Made by a program: the position numbers and the translations under genes | Shown here: piece after piece, positions 1-9,641 of the stretch | How positions within the stretch are numbered: position 1 is the first letter of the stretch | Layout of the letters: each line of letters begins with the position of its first letter | Assembly (NCBI RefSeq): GCF_944321625.1 | Contig: NZ_CALUMA010000068.1 | Coordinates: 1 to 51,419, forward strand | DNA length: 51,419 nucleotides | Reading direction: 5' to 3' | DNA from: an uncultured Slackia sp. | Lineage (GTDB): Bacteria; Actinomycetota; Coriobacteriia; Coriobacteriales; Eggerthellaceae | The notes under the pieces: generated by a model | What the model was told of the DNA's origin: nothing | The model's input: the letters and a program-made list of their open reading frames with translations, nothing else | The model's database searches: none

Positions 1-3000
1 GCCATCGCCGGCGCCGAAAGCGAGCACGCCAAGCCCGAGCGCCTCAACGACGTGGTCGAGCGCCTGCGCAACCTCGGCGACGTCCAGGGCTCCGAAGTGG
101 TGCGCCTGGCCCCGCTGTTCGAGGGCGAGGAAGACTACGCCGAGTTCAAGCGCCGCCACGGCACCGAGAAGGTGCGCCGCGGCGACCTGGCGTCCTACGA
201 GGGCACGGCGTATCTGGGCATCGACGCCGGCTCCACCACATTCAAGGCGGCGCTCATTTCCGAGGACGGCGCGCTTCTGTGGAGCCACTACGCCAGCAAT
301 AAGGGCGACGTGCTGGGCTGCGCGAAGTCGGCGCTTGCTGCCATGTACCATGCGCTGCCCGTCGACGAGGAAGGCCGCCCGCTGGTGCGCATCGGCCACG
401 TCACGGTGACCGGCTACGGCGAGGCGCTGCTTCTGGAAGCGCTGCGCGTGGACTCCGGCGAGATCGAGACCGTGGCGCATCTGCGCGGTGCGCAGGAGAT
501 GCTGCCGGGCGTGGAGTTCATCCTCGACATCGGCGGCCAGGACATGAAGTGCCTGCGCGTGCGCGACGGCGTTATCGACCACATCATGCTCAACGAGGCG
601 TGCTCCTCGGGCTGCGGCAGCTTCATCGAGAGCTTCGCCGCAGGCCTGAACCTGGACGTGACCGAGTTCGCCAAGACGGCCAACGCCGCCAAGAACCCGG
701 TTGACCTGGGCAGCCGCTGCACCGTGTTCATGAATAGCCGCGTGAAGCAGGCGCAGAAGGAAGGCGCCACCGTGGGCGACATCGCTGCGGGCCTGGCCAT
801 CTCCGTCATCAAGAACGCCCTGTTCAAGGTCATCAAAATTCGCGACCCGCACGAGGTGGGCACCAAGGTCATCGTGCAGGGCGGCACGTTCCTGAACGAC
901 GCCGTGCTGCGCGCGTTCGAGCAGCTGGCCGAGGTGGACGCCGTGCGCCCCGACATCGCCGGCAACATGGGCGCCTATGGTGCTGCTCTGCTCGCACGTG
1001 ACCGCTACGAGTCGGCCGTGCGCGCCGCCGAACGTGCCGAGGAAGAGGCAGTGGCCGAGACCGGCGCCGTTCCCGCCAAGCCCGCCGAGGTGCGCTCGTC
1101 GCTGCTCTCGCTGGCCGAGATCGAGAACCTCAGCCCCACGCATCGCACCATCCGCTGCAAGGCGTGCTCCAACCACTGCCTGCTCACCATCAACGATTTT
1201 GGCAAAGACCCCGAAACCGGCAAGCACCGCCGCTTCATCACGGGCAACCGCTGCGAGAAGGGCGCGGCGAGCGCCGGCGTTGCGAGCCAGGGCGCGAACG
1301 TTCCCAACCTGTATGACTACAAGAGCCACCGCCTGTTCGACTACGTGCCGCTGACCGAGGAAGAGGCCACGCGCGGCACGGTGGGCATGCCCCGCGCGCT
1401 CAACATGTATGAGACCTACCCGTTCTGGTTCACGTTCTTCACCAAGCTGGGCTATCGCGTGCTCATCTCCGACCCGTCCACCAAGAAGACCTATGAGGCG
1501 GGCATCGAGAGCATGCCGTCCGAGAGCGTGTGCTACCCGGCCAAGCTCAGCCACGGCCATGTGATGAACCTGCTGGACAAGCACCCCGATTTCATCTGGT
1601 TCCCCTGCAGCAAGTGGGAACGCCAGGAGGACGAAGGCGCCGGCAACCACTTCAACTGCCCGATCGTGGCAAGCTACGCCGAGGCGCTGCGCCTGAACAT
1701 CGACGAGCTGCGCGATTCCGATACGAAGTTCCTCAACCCGTGGCTGCCCTACGACAAGAAGGATGCTCTCAAGAAGCGCCTGTATGTCGAGCTGGTAGAG
1801 AACTTCCATGATGCCACCTGCCGCAAGGGCACGCCGCCCACCCAGGCCGAGATTGACGAGGCCGTGGATGCCGCGTGGGCCGAGGACATGGCGTTTAAGG
1901 AAGACATTCGCGCCAAGGGCGAGGAAACGCTTCGCTGGATGGAAGAGACGGGCACGCACGGCATCGTGCTGGCCGGCCGCCCCTACCACAACGATCCCGA
2001 GATCAACCATGCCATTCCCGAGCTGCTCACCAGTTTCGGCCTTGCGGTGCTCACCGAGGATTCCATCGCGCACCTGGGCACGCTCGAGCGCCCCATCCGC
2101 TTGGTGGACCAGTGGATGTACCACACGCGCCTCTACGCGGCCGCCAAGGTTGCTACGCAGCGCAACGACCTGGACCTCATTCAGCTCAACAGTTTCGGCT
2201 GCGGCTTGGACGCATTGACCACCGACCAGGTGCAGGAGATTCTGGAGAGCGCCGGCAAGATTTACACTGTGCTCAAGATCGACGAGGTGTCCAACCTGGG
2301 CGCCGCGCGCATTCGCGTGCGCAGCCTGCTGGCCGCCCTCAAGGATCAGGCCGACCGCGAGGCCGAGGCGAACCGCCCGCTCATGGGCTGCCCCACGGTG
2401 GCGTGCGGACTGGAGTATCCCACCGAGGCCGCCGTGCCCGAGGACGAGATGAAGGAGCACGCGCGTCACGCCAAGGAGCGCATGGATCGCAAGACCGGCG
2501 AGCACGAGGCCAAGGCCGCGCGCGCCGTGGCCGACAGCTTCAAGCAGCGCGAGGGCACGTCCACCGAGTTCGAGCGCGTGCAGTTCACCGAGAAGATGAA
2601 GGAGGAGGGCTACACCATCCTGTGCCCGCAGATGGCGCCCATCCACTTCGACCTGCTGATCGACATCTTCCAGCGCAACGGCTACAACCTGGAGCTTCTG
2701 CCCAGCGTTGACCACGGCGCGGTGGATGCGGGACTGAAGTACGTGAACAACGACATCTGCTACCCGTCCATCCTGGTGACGGGGCAGATCATGGAGGCCG
2801 TGACCAGCGGGCGCTACGACACCGACAAGCTGGCCGTCATCATCACGCAAACGGGCGGTGGCTGCCGCGCCACCAACTACATCTCGCTGATCCGCAAGGC
2901 GCTCAAGGCCGCGGGTCTGGGTCATATTCCCGTGATTGCGCTGTCGTTCAAGGACCTGGGCGAGCGCAACCCCGGCTTCAAGGTGACGGCGCCCATGCTC

Positions 3001-3960
3001 TACCAGGAGATCTACGGCATCCTGTACGGCGACCTGCTGATGATGGCGCTGTACCGTACGCGTCCCTACGAGGCCGAGCCCGGTGCCGCCCAGGCGCTGT
3101 TCGACCACTGGATGGCCGTGTGCAAGGCGCAGCTGCGTCGCGGCGTGAAGCGCAGCGAGTGGAAGAAGACCGTGCGCCAGATCGTGGATGACTTCGACAC
3201 GCTGCCGCTGGTAGGTGAGGGAACCAAGCCGCGCGTAGGCGTGGTGGGCGAGATTCTGGTGAAGTTCCACCCCACGGCCAACAACCAGATCGTGGACGTG
3301 ATCGAGCGCGAGGGCTGCGAGGCCGTGGTGCCCGGACTCACCGAGTTCTTCCTGTTCGGCATCGCCGGTTCCATCTTCCAGAAGGATCCGCTGGGCCGTT
3401 CCGCCAAGGGCGCTGCGGGCGCGCGCGTGGCGCTGGCTGCGCTCGACAAGATCCGCAAGCCGCTCAACGATGCTCTGCGCGATTCGGTGCGCTTCGAGCC
3501 GCCCGCGAACATCTACGAGCTGGCCGAATATGCGAGCGAGATCCTAAGCCTGTGCAACTCCATGGGCGAGGGGTGGCTGCTCACGGCCGAGATGGTCGAG
3601 CTCATTCGTACGGGCGCGCCCAACGTGGTGTGCACGCAGCCGTTCGCGTGCCTGCCGAATCACGTGGTGGGCAAGGCCGTGATTAAGGAGCTGCGCCGCC
3701 GCTATCCCGAGAGCAACATCGTGGCCGTTGACTACGACCCCGGCGCCTCCGAGGTGAACCAGCTCAACCGCATCAAGCTGATGATCTCGGTTGCCAAGGC
3801 CAATCTTGAGGCCAAAGAGGGCGAGGCGCGCGCCTTGCGCGACGTGTCGCGTGAGGCCGACAAGCTGATGCACGATGCGTCAGCCGGCTGCTCCGGCGGA
3901 TGCGCCGCCTGCACCGAGCTCATGGGCGACCTCGAGATCGAGGAGACCGTAACGAAGTAG
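1..3960 (+). CDS. 2-hydroxyacyl-CoA dehydratase activator-like ATPase fused to DUF2229/BcrC-BadD-like modules (5' truncated)
   Basis: The reading frame is open from base 1, so the gene starts outside the window; 1319 codons are visible. An ASKHA ATPase domain begins near base 217 ([14 protein letters not shown]). It carries the cluster-binding loop ACSSGCGSF (about 598-624) and GGQDMK, as in activators of 2-hydroxyglutaryl-CoA dehydratase and benzoyl-CoA reductase. The residues before it look like the tail of a first ATPase copy, which full-length members of this family (about 1400-1500 aa) carry. After it come a CoA-enzyme-activase (DUF2229) region with KACSNHC (about 1160) and a dehydratase-subunit-like half (about 2580-3800). 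The C-terminus is Cys-rich ([16 protein letters not shown]). Inferred role: ATP-driven low-potential electron transfer to a radical dehydratase/reductase or to corrinoid proteins; the substrate cannot be read from sequence. A clear terminator follows 117 bp downstream. Confidence 0.9.
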   Translation, partial: AIAGAESEHAKPERLNDVVERLRNLGDVQGSEVVRLAPLFEGEEDYAEFKRRHGTEKVRRGDLASYEGTAYLGIDAGSTTFKAALISEDGALLWSHYASNKGDVLGCAKSALAAMYHALPVDEEGRPLVRIGHVTVTGYGEALLLEALRVDSGEIETVAHLRGAQEMLPGVEFILDIGGQDMKCLRVRDGVIDHIMLNEACSSGCGSFIESFAAGLNLDVTEFAKTANAAKNPVDLGSRCTVFMNSRVKQAQKEGATVGDIAAGLAISVIKNALFKVIKIRDPHEVGTKVIVQGGTFLNDAVLRAFEQLAEVDAVRPDIAGNMGAYGAALLARDRYESAVRAAERAEEEAVAETGAVPAKPAEVRSSLLSLAEIENLSPTHRTIRCKACSNHCLLTINDFGKDPETGKHRRFITGNRCEKGAASAGVASQGANVPNLYDYKSHRLFDYVPLTEEEATRGTVGMPRALNMYETYPFWFTFFTKLGYRVLISDPSTKKTYEAGIESMPSESVCYPAKLSHGHVMNLLDKHPDFIWFPCSKWERQEDEGAGNHFNCPIVASYAEALRLNIDELRDSDTKFLNPWLPYDKKDALKKRLYVELVENFHDATCRKGTPPTQAEIDEAVDAAWAEDMAFKEDIRAKGEETLRWMEETGTHGIVLAGRPYHNDPEINHAIPELLTSFGLAVLTEDSIAHLGTLERPIRLVDQWMYHTRLYAAAKVATQRNDLDLIQLNSFGCGLDALTTDQVQEILESAGKIYTVLKIDEVSNLGAARIRVRSLLAALKDQADREAEANRPLMGCPTVACGLEYPTEAAVPEDEMKEHARHAKERMDRKTGEHEAKAARAVADSFKQREGTSTEFERVQFTEKMKEEGYTILCPQMAPIHFDLLIDIFQRNGYNLELLPSVDHGAVDAGLKYVNNDICYPSILVTGQIMEAVTSGRYDTDKLAVIITQTGGGCRATNYISLIRKALKAAGLGHIPVIALSFKDLGERNPGFKVTAPMLYQEIYGILYGDLLMMALYRTRPYEAEPGAAQALFDHWMAVCKAQLRRGVKRSEWKKTVRQIVDDFDTLPLVGEGTKPRVGVVGEILVKFHPTANNQIVDVIEREGCEAVVPGLTEFFLFGIAGSIFQKDPLGRSAKGAAGARVALAALDKIRKPLNDALRDSVRFEPPANIYELAEYASEILSLCNSMGEGWLLTAEMVELIRTGAPNVVCTQPFACLPNHVVGKAVIKELRRRYPESNIVAVDYDPGASEVNQLNRIKLMISVAKANLEAKEGEARALRDVSREADKLMHDASAGCSGGCAACTELMGDLEIEETVTK

Positions 3961-4076
3961 CGGGAAAGAGCTCGCTGTGCAAGGTCGCAGCTGCTATCCG
4001 GGAATGCATCCGGGCCGAGTCTCTCATTGAGCGCCCGATTCGAGTCCTGCGCCCCAAGCTGCAAGAGTCTGAACCC

Positions 4077-4107
4077 AAAAGAGCCCGCCTATTCGACGGG
4101 CTCTTTT
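4077..4107 (+). terminator. Rho-independent terminator after the activase-like gene
   Basis: An 11-bp perfect stem (AAAAGAGCCCG at 4077-4087 with CGGGCTCTTTT at 4097-4107) closes a 9-nt loop and ends in a T run. The flanking A and T runs let it work in both directions, so it may also end transcripts of the convergent two-component operon. Confidence 0.9.
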
Positions 4108-4195
4108 GATGACGGCCTATCGACCGCGGTGTTTTCGATTCCGCTGCTAACTTATTCGCTTGGATGGGGTTCAATGCGTGCTCAATTCGAGAATC

Positions 4196-4254
4196 AGAGT
4201 TCAATACTTGCACGAAATGCAGCTCGTTGTCGAATAAGTTAAGTATTGAACTCT
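4196..4254. repeat. 59-bp inverted-repeat element, copy 1
   Basis: Perfect 14-bp arms (AGAGTTCAATACTT at 4196-4209 and its reverse complement at 4241-4254) flank a 31-bp spacer. The element recurs 145 bp downstream with the same spacer length and partly conserved spacer bases (pattern AAnTGCAnnTCnnTGTC), so it is a defined unit and not a chance hairpin. No T run follows the second arm. Confidence 0.85.
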
Positions 4255-4340
4255 CGAGCGGTTGTATTTAGCTCCGCTGCGACATATGGAAATTCGCGAA
4301 CTGGGGTTTTATGAACGTTTCCAGCGGATTATTGCGCGAA

Positions 4341-4399
4341 AGAGTTCAATACTTCGTTCAATTGCACTTCAGTGTCAAATGGAGCAAGTTTTGAACTCT
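4341..4399. repeat. 59-bp inverted-repeat element, copy 2
   Basis: The left arm is identical to copy 1 (4341-4354); the right arm at 4386-4399 differs by one base. The spacer is again exactly 31 bp. It sits 75 bp beyond the stop codon of the response regulator, in the same orientation as copy 1. Confidence 0.85.
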
Positions 4400-4473
4400 G
4401 CATGCAATCGTTTCGCGATTTTGTTGTACGAGGGTAACTTTTCTAATCCACCTCCAAGTGCGAGAAGCCGGAT

Positions 4474-5172
4474 TTAGCAAGCCTCCGGCTCAAGCCGATA
4501 CCCGACTCCCCAGACGGTTTGGATGATACGCGGATCTGACGGATCATCCTCAATTTTGCTGCGCAGCTTTTTAATGAACACCGTGATACTGGAGGTTTCG
4601 CCAACGAATTCTTTCCCCCATGCCCGCTCGATGAGCTCATCTTTGGACAAGACCACTCCGGGGTTCTCTGCCAGGGCGCTGAAGATCTTGAACTCCTTCA
4701 GTGTGAGCTTCACGGGGCTTCCGTCTTTGGAGACGCGATATTGCTTAAGGTTTATAACGAATCGTCCAATAGTAATCGTTTCTGGTTTGGGACGGGTGTC
4801 GACTGCGGTCATCTGTGTGCGCCTAAGATGCGCTTCGACATGCATCATGAGTTCTCTTGGGTCGAAGGGCTTAACCATATAGTCATCTCCGCCCGCTTGG
4901 AACCCGATGCCTTTATCAACGATGTCGCCCTTTGCCGAAAGAAAGATGATGGGGGTGGTGAGTCCTCGCGAGCGAATTTCTCTGCACGTGGAGAACCCGT
5001 CCAAATGAGGCATCATGACGTCCATTATGATTAAGTCAACGTTTTCTCGCTCAATGATGGAAAGAGCTTCGAGACCGTCTTCTGCATATGAAAAGTCGTA
5101 TCCCGCATCAGAAACAAGATCGGACACAAGCCTTTTGATGCTGGACTCGTCATCAACAAGCAGAATCCTCAT
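4474..5172 (-). CDS. OmpR/PhoB-family response regulator
   Basis: 232 aa. An N-terminal receiver domain (MRILLVDDESS, phospho-acceptor Asp in LIIMDVMMP, Lys in VKPFDP) is followed by a winged-helix DNA-binding domain with LTLKEFKIFSALAENPG and ending IIQTVWGVGYRLEPEAC. The ATG at 5172 is chosen because it opens the canonical receiver sequence and follows a consensus AGGAGG inside the upstream kinase gene; longer starts add 20 unlikely residues. It overlaps the kinase gene by 20 bp, so the two are translationally coupled. Inferred targets are its own promoter and the divergent molybdopterin oxidoreductase operon, whose intergenic region carries matched direct repeats. Confidence 0.95.
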   Translation of the reverse strand: MRILLVDDESSIKRLVSDLVSDAGYDFSYAEDGLEALSIIERENVDLIIMDVMMPHLDGFSTCREIRSRGLTTPIIFLSAKGDIVDKGIGFQAGGDDYMVKPFDPRELMMHVEAHLRRTQMTAVDTRPKPETITIGRFVINLKQYRVSKDGSPVKLTLKEFKIFSALAENPGVVLSKDELIERAWGKEFVGETSSITVFIKKLRSKIEDDPSDPRIIQTVWGVGYRLEPEAC

Positions 5173-6901
5173 CGTCTTCCTCCTCTTCGTCAACGGGAAC
5201 ATAGGGTAACTCCACTGTGAAAGTGCTGCCATGCTTGTATTGGGAAACTACCGACACTCGCCCGCCATGTAATTCGGTAAGCTCTTTGACCACGGCGAGA
5301 CCCAGCCCGGTGCCTCGATAGCGTCTGTTGGCGGATTGTCCCGCCTGCTTATACAGGTCAAAGATGTCGACGAGGTCTTCTTCGGCGATTCCCATACCAT
5401 CATCGGCGACGTCGATTACGATGGTTCCCGGCGAACCGTTTAGGCTGCGCGTTTCTTCGAAGTGGACATGGACGCTAACTTTTCCTCCTCGATGAGTGTA
5501 TTTAATTGCGTTATCAGTCAAGTTTTCCACGATGCGACGAAGCTTTTCCCAGTCTGCCATGGAGACGGGCACGTCGGGGTCGGCTTTTGTCGTGAACGTA
5601 ATGTCTTTGTTTGCGGCAAGAGGCTCAAGGGATTTGCGAATGAAGCTGATTAGGTCAACGTAATCAACGGGCTCCGGAAGAAGTTCGTTTTTATGGGCCT
5701 CCGCCTTCGATATGGTGAGAATATTATTCACGAGATTAAGGAGCAGGGTGGCGTTTGACTCTATCTCCATGATGGAGGATCGTGCTCTATCGTCGAGCTC
5801 CTTGCTCTCCTGGAGGATGCGGGCAAAGGCCAGGATGGACGTGAGGGGAGTGCGCAGTTCATGACTCACGATGGCGAAGAACTCGTTTTTGTAGGCGGCT
5901 TCCTCGCTAATCTTGTCGAGGGCAAGCTTGAGTTCCTTCTTTTGGTAAAGCAGCAGGTCGTTGAGCACCTTTAGTTCATCGGTCTGTTTCTCAACTTCGT
6001 TTTCCAGATTGCTGTAGAGTCGCTCGAGCTGTTGCGCCATGCGTTCAAAATCGCGAGCAAACTCTGTGAGCTCATCGGGTCCAGTTATGCCCACTGGAAC
6101 GATATTTCGAATATTATCGAAACTTCCTTGCTCGATGCTCTCTGCTGCTGCGCTGAGCTTATCAATTGGATGCAGAATTACTCGATTGACGAGGATGTAA
6201 ATACCCACGCAAGCAATCGCAAGCATGAGAAGCATCATGAATACTTGCTGAGCAACAGAGGCGCTAATTGCCGAATCGTATATGTCCATGGGCTCGGTAA
6301 TTGACATGGCTCCGCCGATGTCGCCTTCGCGCATGCCCTCTTTTTCATAGCCGTATTGATCGAGCTCCCCTTTGGGATCACCGTGGCACTCTAAGCATGT
6401 TTCAGTTACTTCAAGCGGCTCTACGTAGCGAAATACGCTTTCTCCGGTTTCCTCGTCTGTTCTGATGTCCCAGTACGACTCCAGAGACCTATCTGCATTG
6501 AATGCATCGAATGCTTCCTGCTCGAAGTCGTCCGGTGCATTTGCTTTTTGGCGGGGTGATTCGCTCGTGAATCTAATGATGTAGTCGGTGCCCGACGTGA
6601 AGAGAGTGCTGATAGACTTTGCCGCAACGGCGCAAACGAGCGTTTTTGTTCGAAATGAACCGTTCTCATTACGGTTGATGACATCTTGGTTCATATCGAT
6701 GAAGTCCCATGCGGCACGCATCTCATCGGCCAGAACCTCTGCTTTTTCAAGTGCTTCGCGTTCTGCTTGTTGCGTCTGTACGTAAACGCTGACGATAGCG
6801 TCCGCCACCATCAAGACAGTGACCAGAATGCCGATGATGACGGCGAATTTAAAGCGAAGCCCGCGAAAGGGCTTCTTTGCGTCGGATTTATTCTGCTGCA
6901 T
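5153..6901 (-). CDS. Membrane sensor histidine kinase with DUF3365 (Tll0287-like) c-haem sensing domain
   Basis: 582 aa from the chosen start. Order: TM1 (about 19-41), an extracytoplasmic DUF3365-type domain with one CxxCH haem-c site (CLECH, about 169-173), TM2 (about 220-241), HAMP, coiled coil, HisKA with phospho-acceptor His in FFAIVSHELRTPL (about 347), and HATPase (ENLTDNAIKYT, GMGIAEEDL, GTGLGLAVV). The C-terminus is strongly acidic. The start at 6901 is preferred because GAGGGGGA lies just upstream; an in-frame ATG at 6952 would add 17 residues behind a weaker site. A covalent haem outside the membrane suggests sensing of redox state or a haem ligand (known for Tll0287-like domains; the ligand here is inferred). 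It needs cytochrome c maturation, which this genome encodes at the other end of the window. Confidence 0.93.
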   Translation of the reverse strand: MQQNKSDAKKPFRGLRFKFAVIIGILVTVLMVADAIVSVYVQTQQAEREALEKAEVLADEMRAAWDFIDMNQDVINRNENGSFRTKTLVCAVAAKSISTLFTSGTDYIIRFTSESPRQKANAPDDFEQEAFDAFNADRSLESYWDIRTDEETGESVFRYVEPLEVTETCLECHGDPKGELDQYGYEKEGMREGDIGGAMSITEPMDIYDSAISASVAQQVFMMLLMLAIACVGIYILVNRVILHPIDKLSAAAESIEQGSFDNIRNIVPVGITGPDELTEFARDFERMAQQLERLYSNLENEVEKQTDELKVLNDLLLYQKKELKLALDKISEEAAYKNEFFAIVSHELRTPLTSILAFARILQESKELDDRARSSIMEIESNATLLLNLVNNILTISKAEAHKNELLPEPVDYVDLISFIRKSLEPLAANKDITFTTKADPDVPVSMADWEKLRRIVENLTDNAIKYTHRGGKVSVHVHFEETRSLNGSPGTIVIDVADDGMGIAEEDLVDIFDLYKQAGQSANRRYRGTGLGLAVVKELTELHGGRVSVVSQYKHGSTFTVELPYVPVDEEEEDDEDSAC

Positions 6902-7061
6902 GACGTCCCCCTCGTCCGCTTGCGGATTCTCGTCATGAATAATCTTCTGCATGTATTTCCGAAACGCAGGTTATATCTGCCAAAAATGGCATCAATCTGC
7001 GGATTCATCCATAAGGCAATTATCTATCAGCCATGCTTTGAGGCAGCTGACGATGGCAGAT

Positions 7062-7101
7062 GGTAATACTTTTTTATGAATTGGAATACTTTATTCATGA
7101 A
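7062..7101. promoter_or_regulatory. Direct/inverted repeat in the divergent promoter region: candidate response-regulator site
   Basis: GGTAATACTTTTTTATGAA (7062-7080) and GGAATACTTTATTCATGAA (7083-7101) are near-identical units in a 21-bp phase, about two helical turns. TTTTATGAAT (7072-7081) and ATTCATGAAA (7093-7102) also form an imperfect inverted repeat. The site lies between the sensor kinase and the oxidoreductase operon. Its use by the adjacent OmpR-type regulator is inferred from position and arrangement. Confidence 0.5.
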
Positions 7102-7279
7102 AACTTTGGTCGGAATAAATTGCATGCAAATCCCAGAATGTGGAGAATTCGTGACAAGGGGGATTCGGCATATATCCATGGCGAATGAACACAAGAGGCA
7201 CTCTGTAAGTGGCCCGTAATTGCGTCTGGAAGTCATTTGTTCCCCCTGAGACACAAGAGAAGAAGGGGGAGAAAACGCG

Positions 7280-9637
7280 ATGAAAAAATCTGCGGAAAAG
7301 ACCATGCCGTCTTTGTCTCGTAGGACATTCGTTGGCGCAGCTGCTGCGACTGCGGGCGTAGCCGCGATAGGCGGCCTAGCAGGTTGCTCGCCGCAAGGCG
7401 CAAGCGAAAGCAAGGGGGAGGAGACCGCTGCGGAAGACCCCTTGGCAAATGCCGAGGTGTTTTACACGACCTGTCCTCCGGAATGCCAGCATCACAATCT
7501 TATCGGCTATGTCGTAGATGGAAAGCTGGTCAAGGTCGAATCGTCTCCGTTGAACGACTGTGCTGCTTGCGCTTGCGGCATTGCTCGCTCCTACATGGTG
7601 AACGACCCCAATCGCCTTTCTATGCCTATGAAGCGTACGGGCGAAAAGGGTTCTGGCGAGTTTGAGGAGATCAGCTGGGACGAGGCCTTCGATTTGATTC
7701 AGGAGAAGTTCCAGGAAGCAATTGACACCGATGGCGTTTCGTCCATTTGTTATGTCACCGGTTCTGGCAATTTCGGTTCCATGCACGGCCCGGTTGCGAA
7801 TGCCTTCTTTGCGCACTTGGGCGGCGCGAGCACGACGGTTGGCTCGCTTTGCTGCGCTGGCACAACTGCAGCCCAGATTCCAATCTACGGTCAGCGTTTC
7901 CTTGACACGCGTAATCAAATTGAGAATAGCGACTACGTCATCATTTGGGGTACCAATCCCGCCATCTCGAAGCGCGGATATCATCAGCGTTTCGAAAAGG
8001 TCGTTGCTAACGGCGGAAAGGTCGTCGTAATCGACCCTATCTTTACCGAATCTGCCACTAAGGCTTCTCAGTGGATTGCTCCGTATCCTGGAACTGATGC
8101 CGCGATGACCCTTGCTATGCTTAAGGTTGTCATCGACGAGGAGCTCTACGACAAAGAGTATACGCTCGCACATACCTGCGCTCCTTGTTTGGTGAGCAAG
8201 GAAACGGGCGAGCCTGTACTGCAGGATGCCGATGATCCTACTTCTTTCGTTGTGTTTGATACCGCGAGCGGGGAAATTGTCCGTCATGACCAGGAAGGTA
8301 TCGAGGCTGCGCTGACGCTCGAGGGCACTTCTGCCGCGGATGAATACAATACGGAATTCGAACTCATCTACGCCGAGGCAAAGCCTTGGACGCTTGAGGC
8401 GGTTGAGGCCGAGTGCGGTGTCTCCGGCGACGTGGTGGCGACGCTTGCTCGCGAATACGCCGAGGCAGATAAGGCCATGATTATCCAGAACATGGGTGGA
8501 TTCATGCGCACTGAGAATGGTACTTATGCAGTTGCCACGCAGCTGTACCTGGCTGCTCTGTGCGGGCATGTGGGCCATGAAGGCGACGGTATCAGCGATG
8601 CTGGCGGCATTAACGAGGTCGTGGTGGATAATCCCATCGACGTTCCCACGGTGGAGAATCCTGCTCCGTCTATTCCTCGTTTCAAGTTTGGCGAGGCAGT
8701 GCTGAACGAAGACCCCTTGAAGGTGAACGTGCTGTGGTCCATGACGGGCAATCCCATGACCCAGTGGCCCAATACCAATATGGTGCGTAAGGCTCTTGAA
8801 AAGATTCCGTTCGTCGTTTCGGTCGATCAGTACATCACTTCCACCGGTCTTTACGCGGACCTTTTGTTGCCCGTTGCCGGTCAGTTCGAGCATGAGGATG
8901 TGCTCGCCAACCATCGCAGCCATTGGATTCAGCTGTGCGAGAAGGCGGTTGACGGTCCTGGTGAGGTGAAGAGCGATTTCGATATCTTTGCCGAGTTGGC
9001 GAATCGTTTCGGCTTCGGCGACGCCTTCAGCAAGCCTATGAGCGAGATGATCCAAAAGGTTGTCGAGCCCGCCGGTTTGACCTATGACCAGCTTGTCGAG
9101 GAGAAAGCCATTGACGTTGTGGGCCAGGATTACATTCCTTACAAGGACGGCATTTTCCTCACGGCTTCCCAGAAAGCGGAATTCTGGGTGCGTGCCTGGA
9201 AGGACGAGGGCTTTAATCCCATCGCGAGCTATGCCCGCGCCGAAGAGGATTCTCGCAACGATAGCGAGCTCGCGTCCAAGTACCCGCTGTTTGCCGTTCA
9301 GCGCAAGACGTATCGTGGTGTCCATTCCACGTTCAATAACCTCGAATGGATGGATGAGGTTTACGACAAGCAGCCCGTCATTCTCATCAACCAAGAGGAC
9401 GCTGACGAGCGTGGTATCGCCAATGGCGACGCAGTTTATGTGATTAACGATCGCGGCGAGCATCATGGCGTCGCAGAGGTGGGCAACCGCGTTAAGAAGG
9501 GCGTCGTTGGTCTGCAGAACGGCTGGTGGGAGCAGCAAGGAGGCTCTAGCAGCTATGTGACCAATGACAAGTGGAAGACCTTGGGCGGCACGCATTGCTG
9601 CAACAATACGCTCGTTGAGCTGAAGAAGGAGGCGTAA
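7280..9637 (+). CDS. Tat-exported molybdopterin oxidoreductase, DMSO reductase superfamily catalytic subunit
   Basis: 785 aa. The N-terminus carries a Tat motif (SRRTFVGAAA) and a hydrophobic stretch ending in a lipobox-like LAGC. The 4Fe-4S region (TTCPPECQHHN, about 63-73, then CAACACG, about 94-100) shows C65 and C69 but no Cys at the usual third position; His71/72 are nearby. The likely Mo ligand is a Cys in GSLCCAG (191/192), as in polysulfide/arsenate/nitrate-type enzymes and unlike the Ser of DmsA. The rest shows normal MGD-binding segments (WGTNPAISK, VVVIDPIFTESA) and the C-terminal MopB lid. A GGGGGAG site 8 nt upstream fixes the start. It is followed after 4 nt by a DmsB-like subunit. 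Substrate unknown: S-oxides, N-oxides, thiosulfate-type or plant/drug phenolics are all possible. Confidence 0.93.
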   Translation: MKKSAEKTMPSLSRRTFVGAAAATAGVAAIGGLAGCSPQGASESKGEETAAEDPLANAEVFYTTCPPECQHHNLIGYVVDGKLVKVESSPLNDCAACACGIARSYMVNDPNRLSMPMKRTGEKGSGEFEEISWDEAFDLIQEKFQEAIDTDGVSSICYVTGSGNFGSMHGPVANAFFAHLGGASTTVGSLCCAGTTAAQIPIYGQRFLDTRNQIENSDYVIIWGTNPAISKRGYHQRFEKVVANGGKVVVIDPIFTESATKASQWIAPYPGTDAAMTLAMLKVVIDEELYDKEYTLAHTCAPCLVSKETGEPVLQDADDPTSFVVFDTASGEIVRHDQEGIEAALTLEGTSAADEYNTEFELIYAEAKPWTLEAVEAECGVSGDVVATLAREYAEADKAMIIQNMGGFMRTENGTYAVATQLYLAALCGHVGHEGDGISDAGGINEVVVDNPIDVPTVENPAPSIPRFKFGEAVLNEDPLKVNVLWSMTGNPMTQWPNTNMVRKALEKIPFVVSVDQYITSTGLYADLLLPVAGQFEHEDVLANHRSHWIQLCEKAVDGPGEVKSDFDIFAELANRFGFGDAFSKPMSEMIQKVVEPAGLTYDQLVEEKAIDVVGQDYIPYKDGIFLTASQKAEFWVRAWKDEGFNPIASYARAEEDSRNDSELASKYPLFAVQRKTYRGVHSTFNNLEWMDEVYDKQPVILINQEDADERGIANGDAVYVINDRGEHHGVAEVGNRVKKGVVGLQNGWWEQQGGSSSYVTNDKWKTLGGTHCCNNTLVELKKEA

Positions 9638-9641
9638 GGCC

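Larger units (their letters stand above)
3961..4473. other. Convergent intergenic region with terminator and twin repeat elements
   Basis: No convincing gene. It lies between the convergent ends of the activase-like gene and the response regulator. It holds one Rho-independent terminator and two copies of a 59-bp inverted-repeat element, described separately. The remaining sequence is AT-richer than the flanking coding DNA. Confidence 0.7.

Noticed and set aside
4196..4399. CRISPR array
   Set aside because: Only two units, internally inverted; spacers are similar, not unique; no cas genes.
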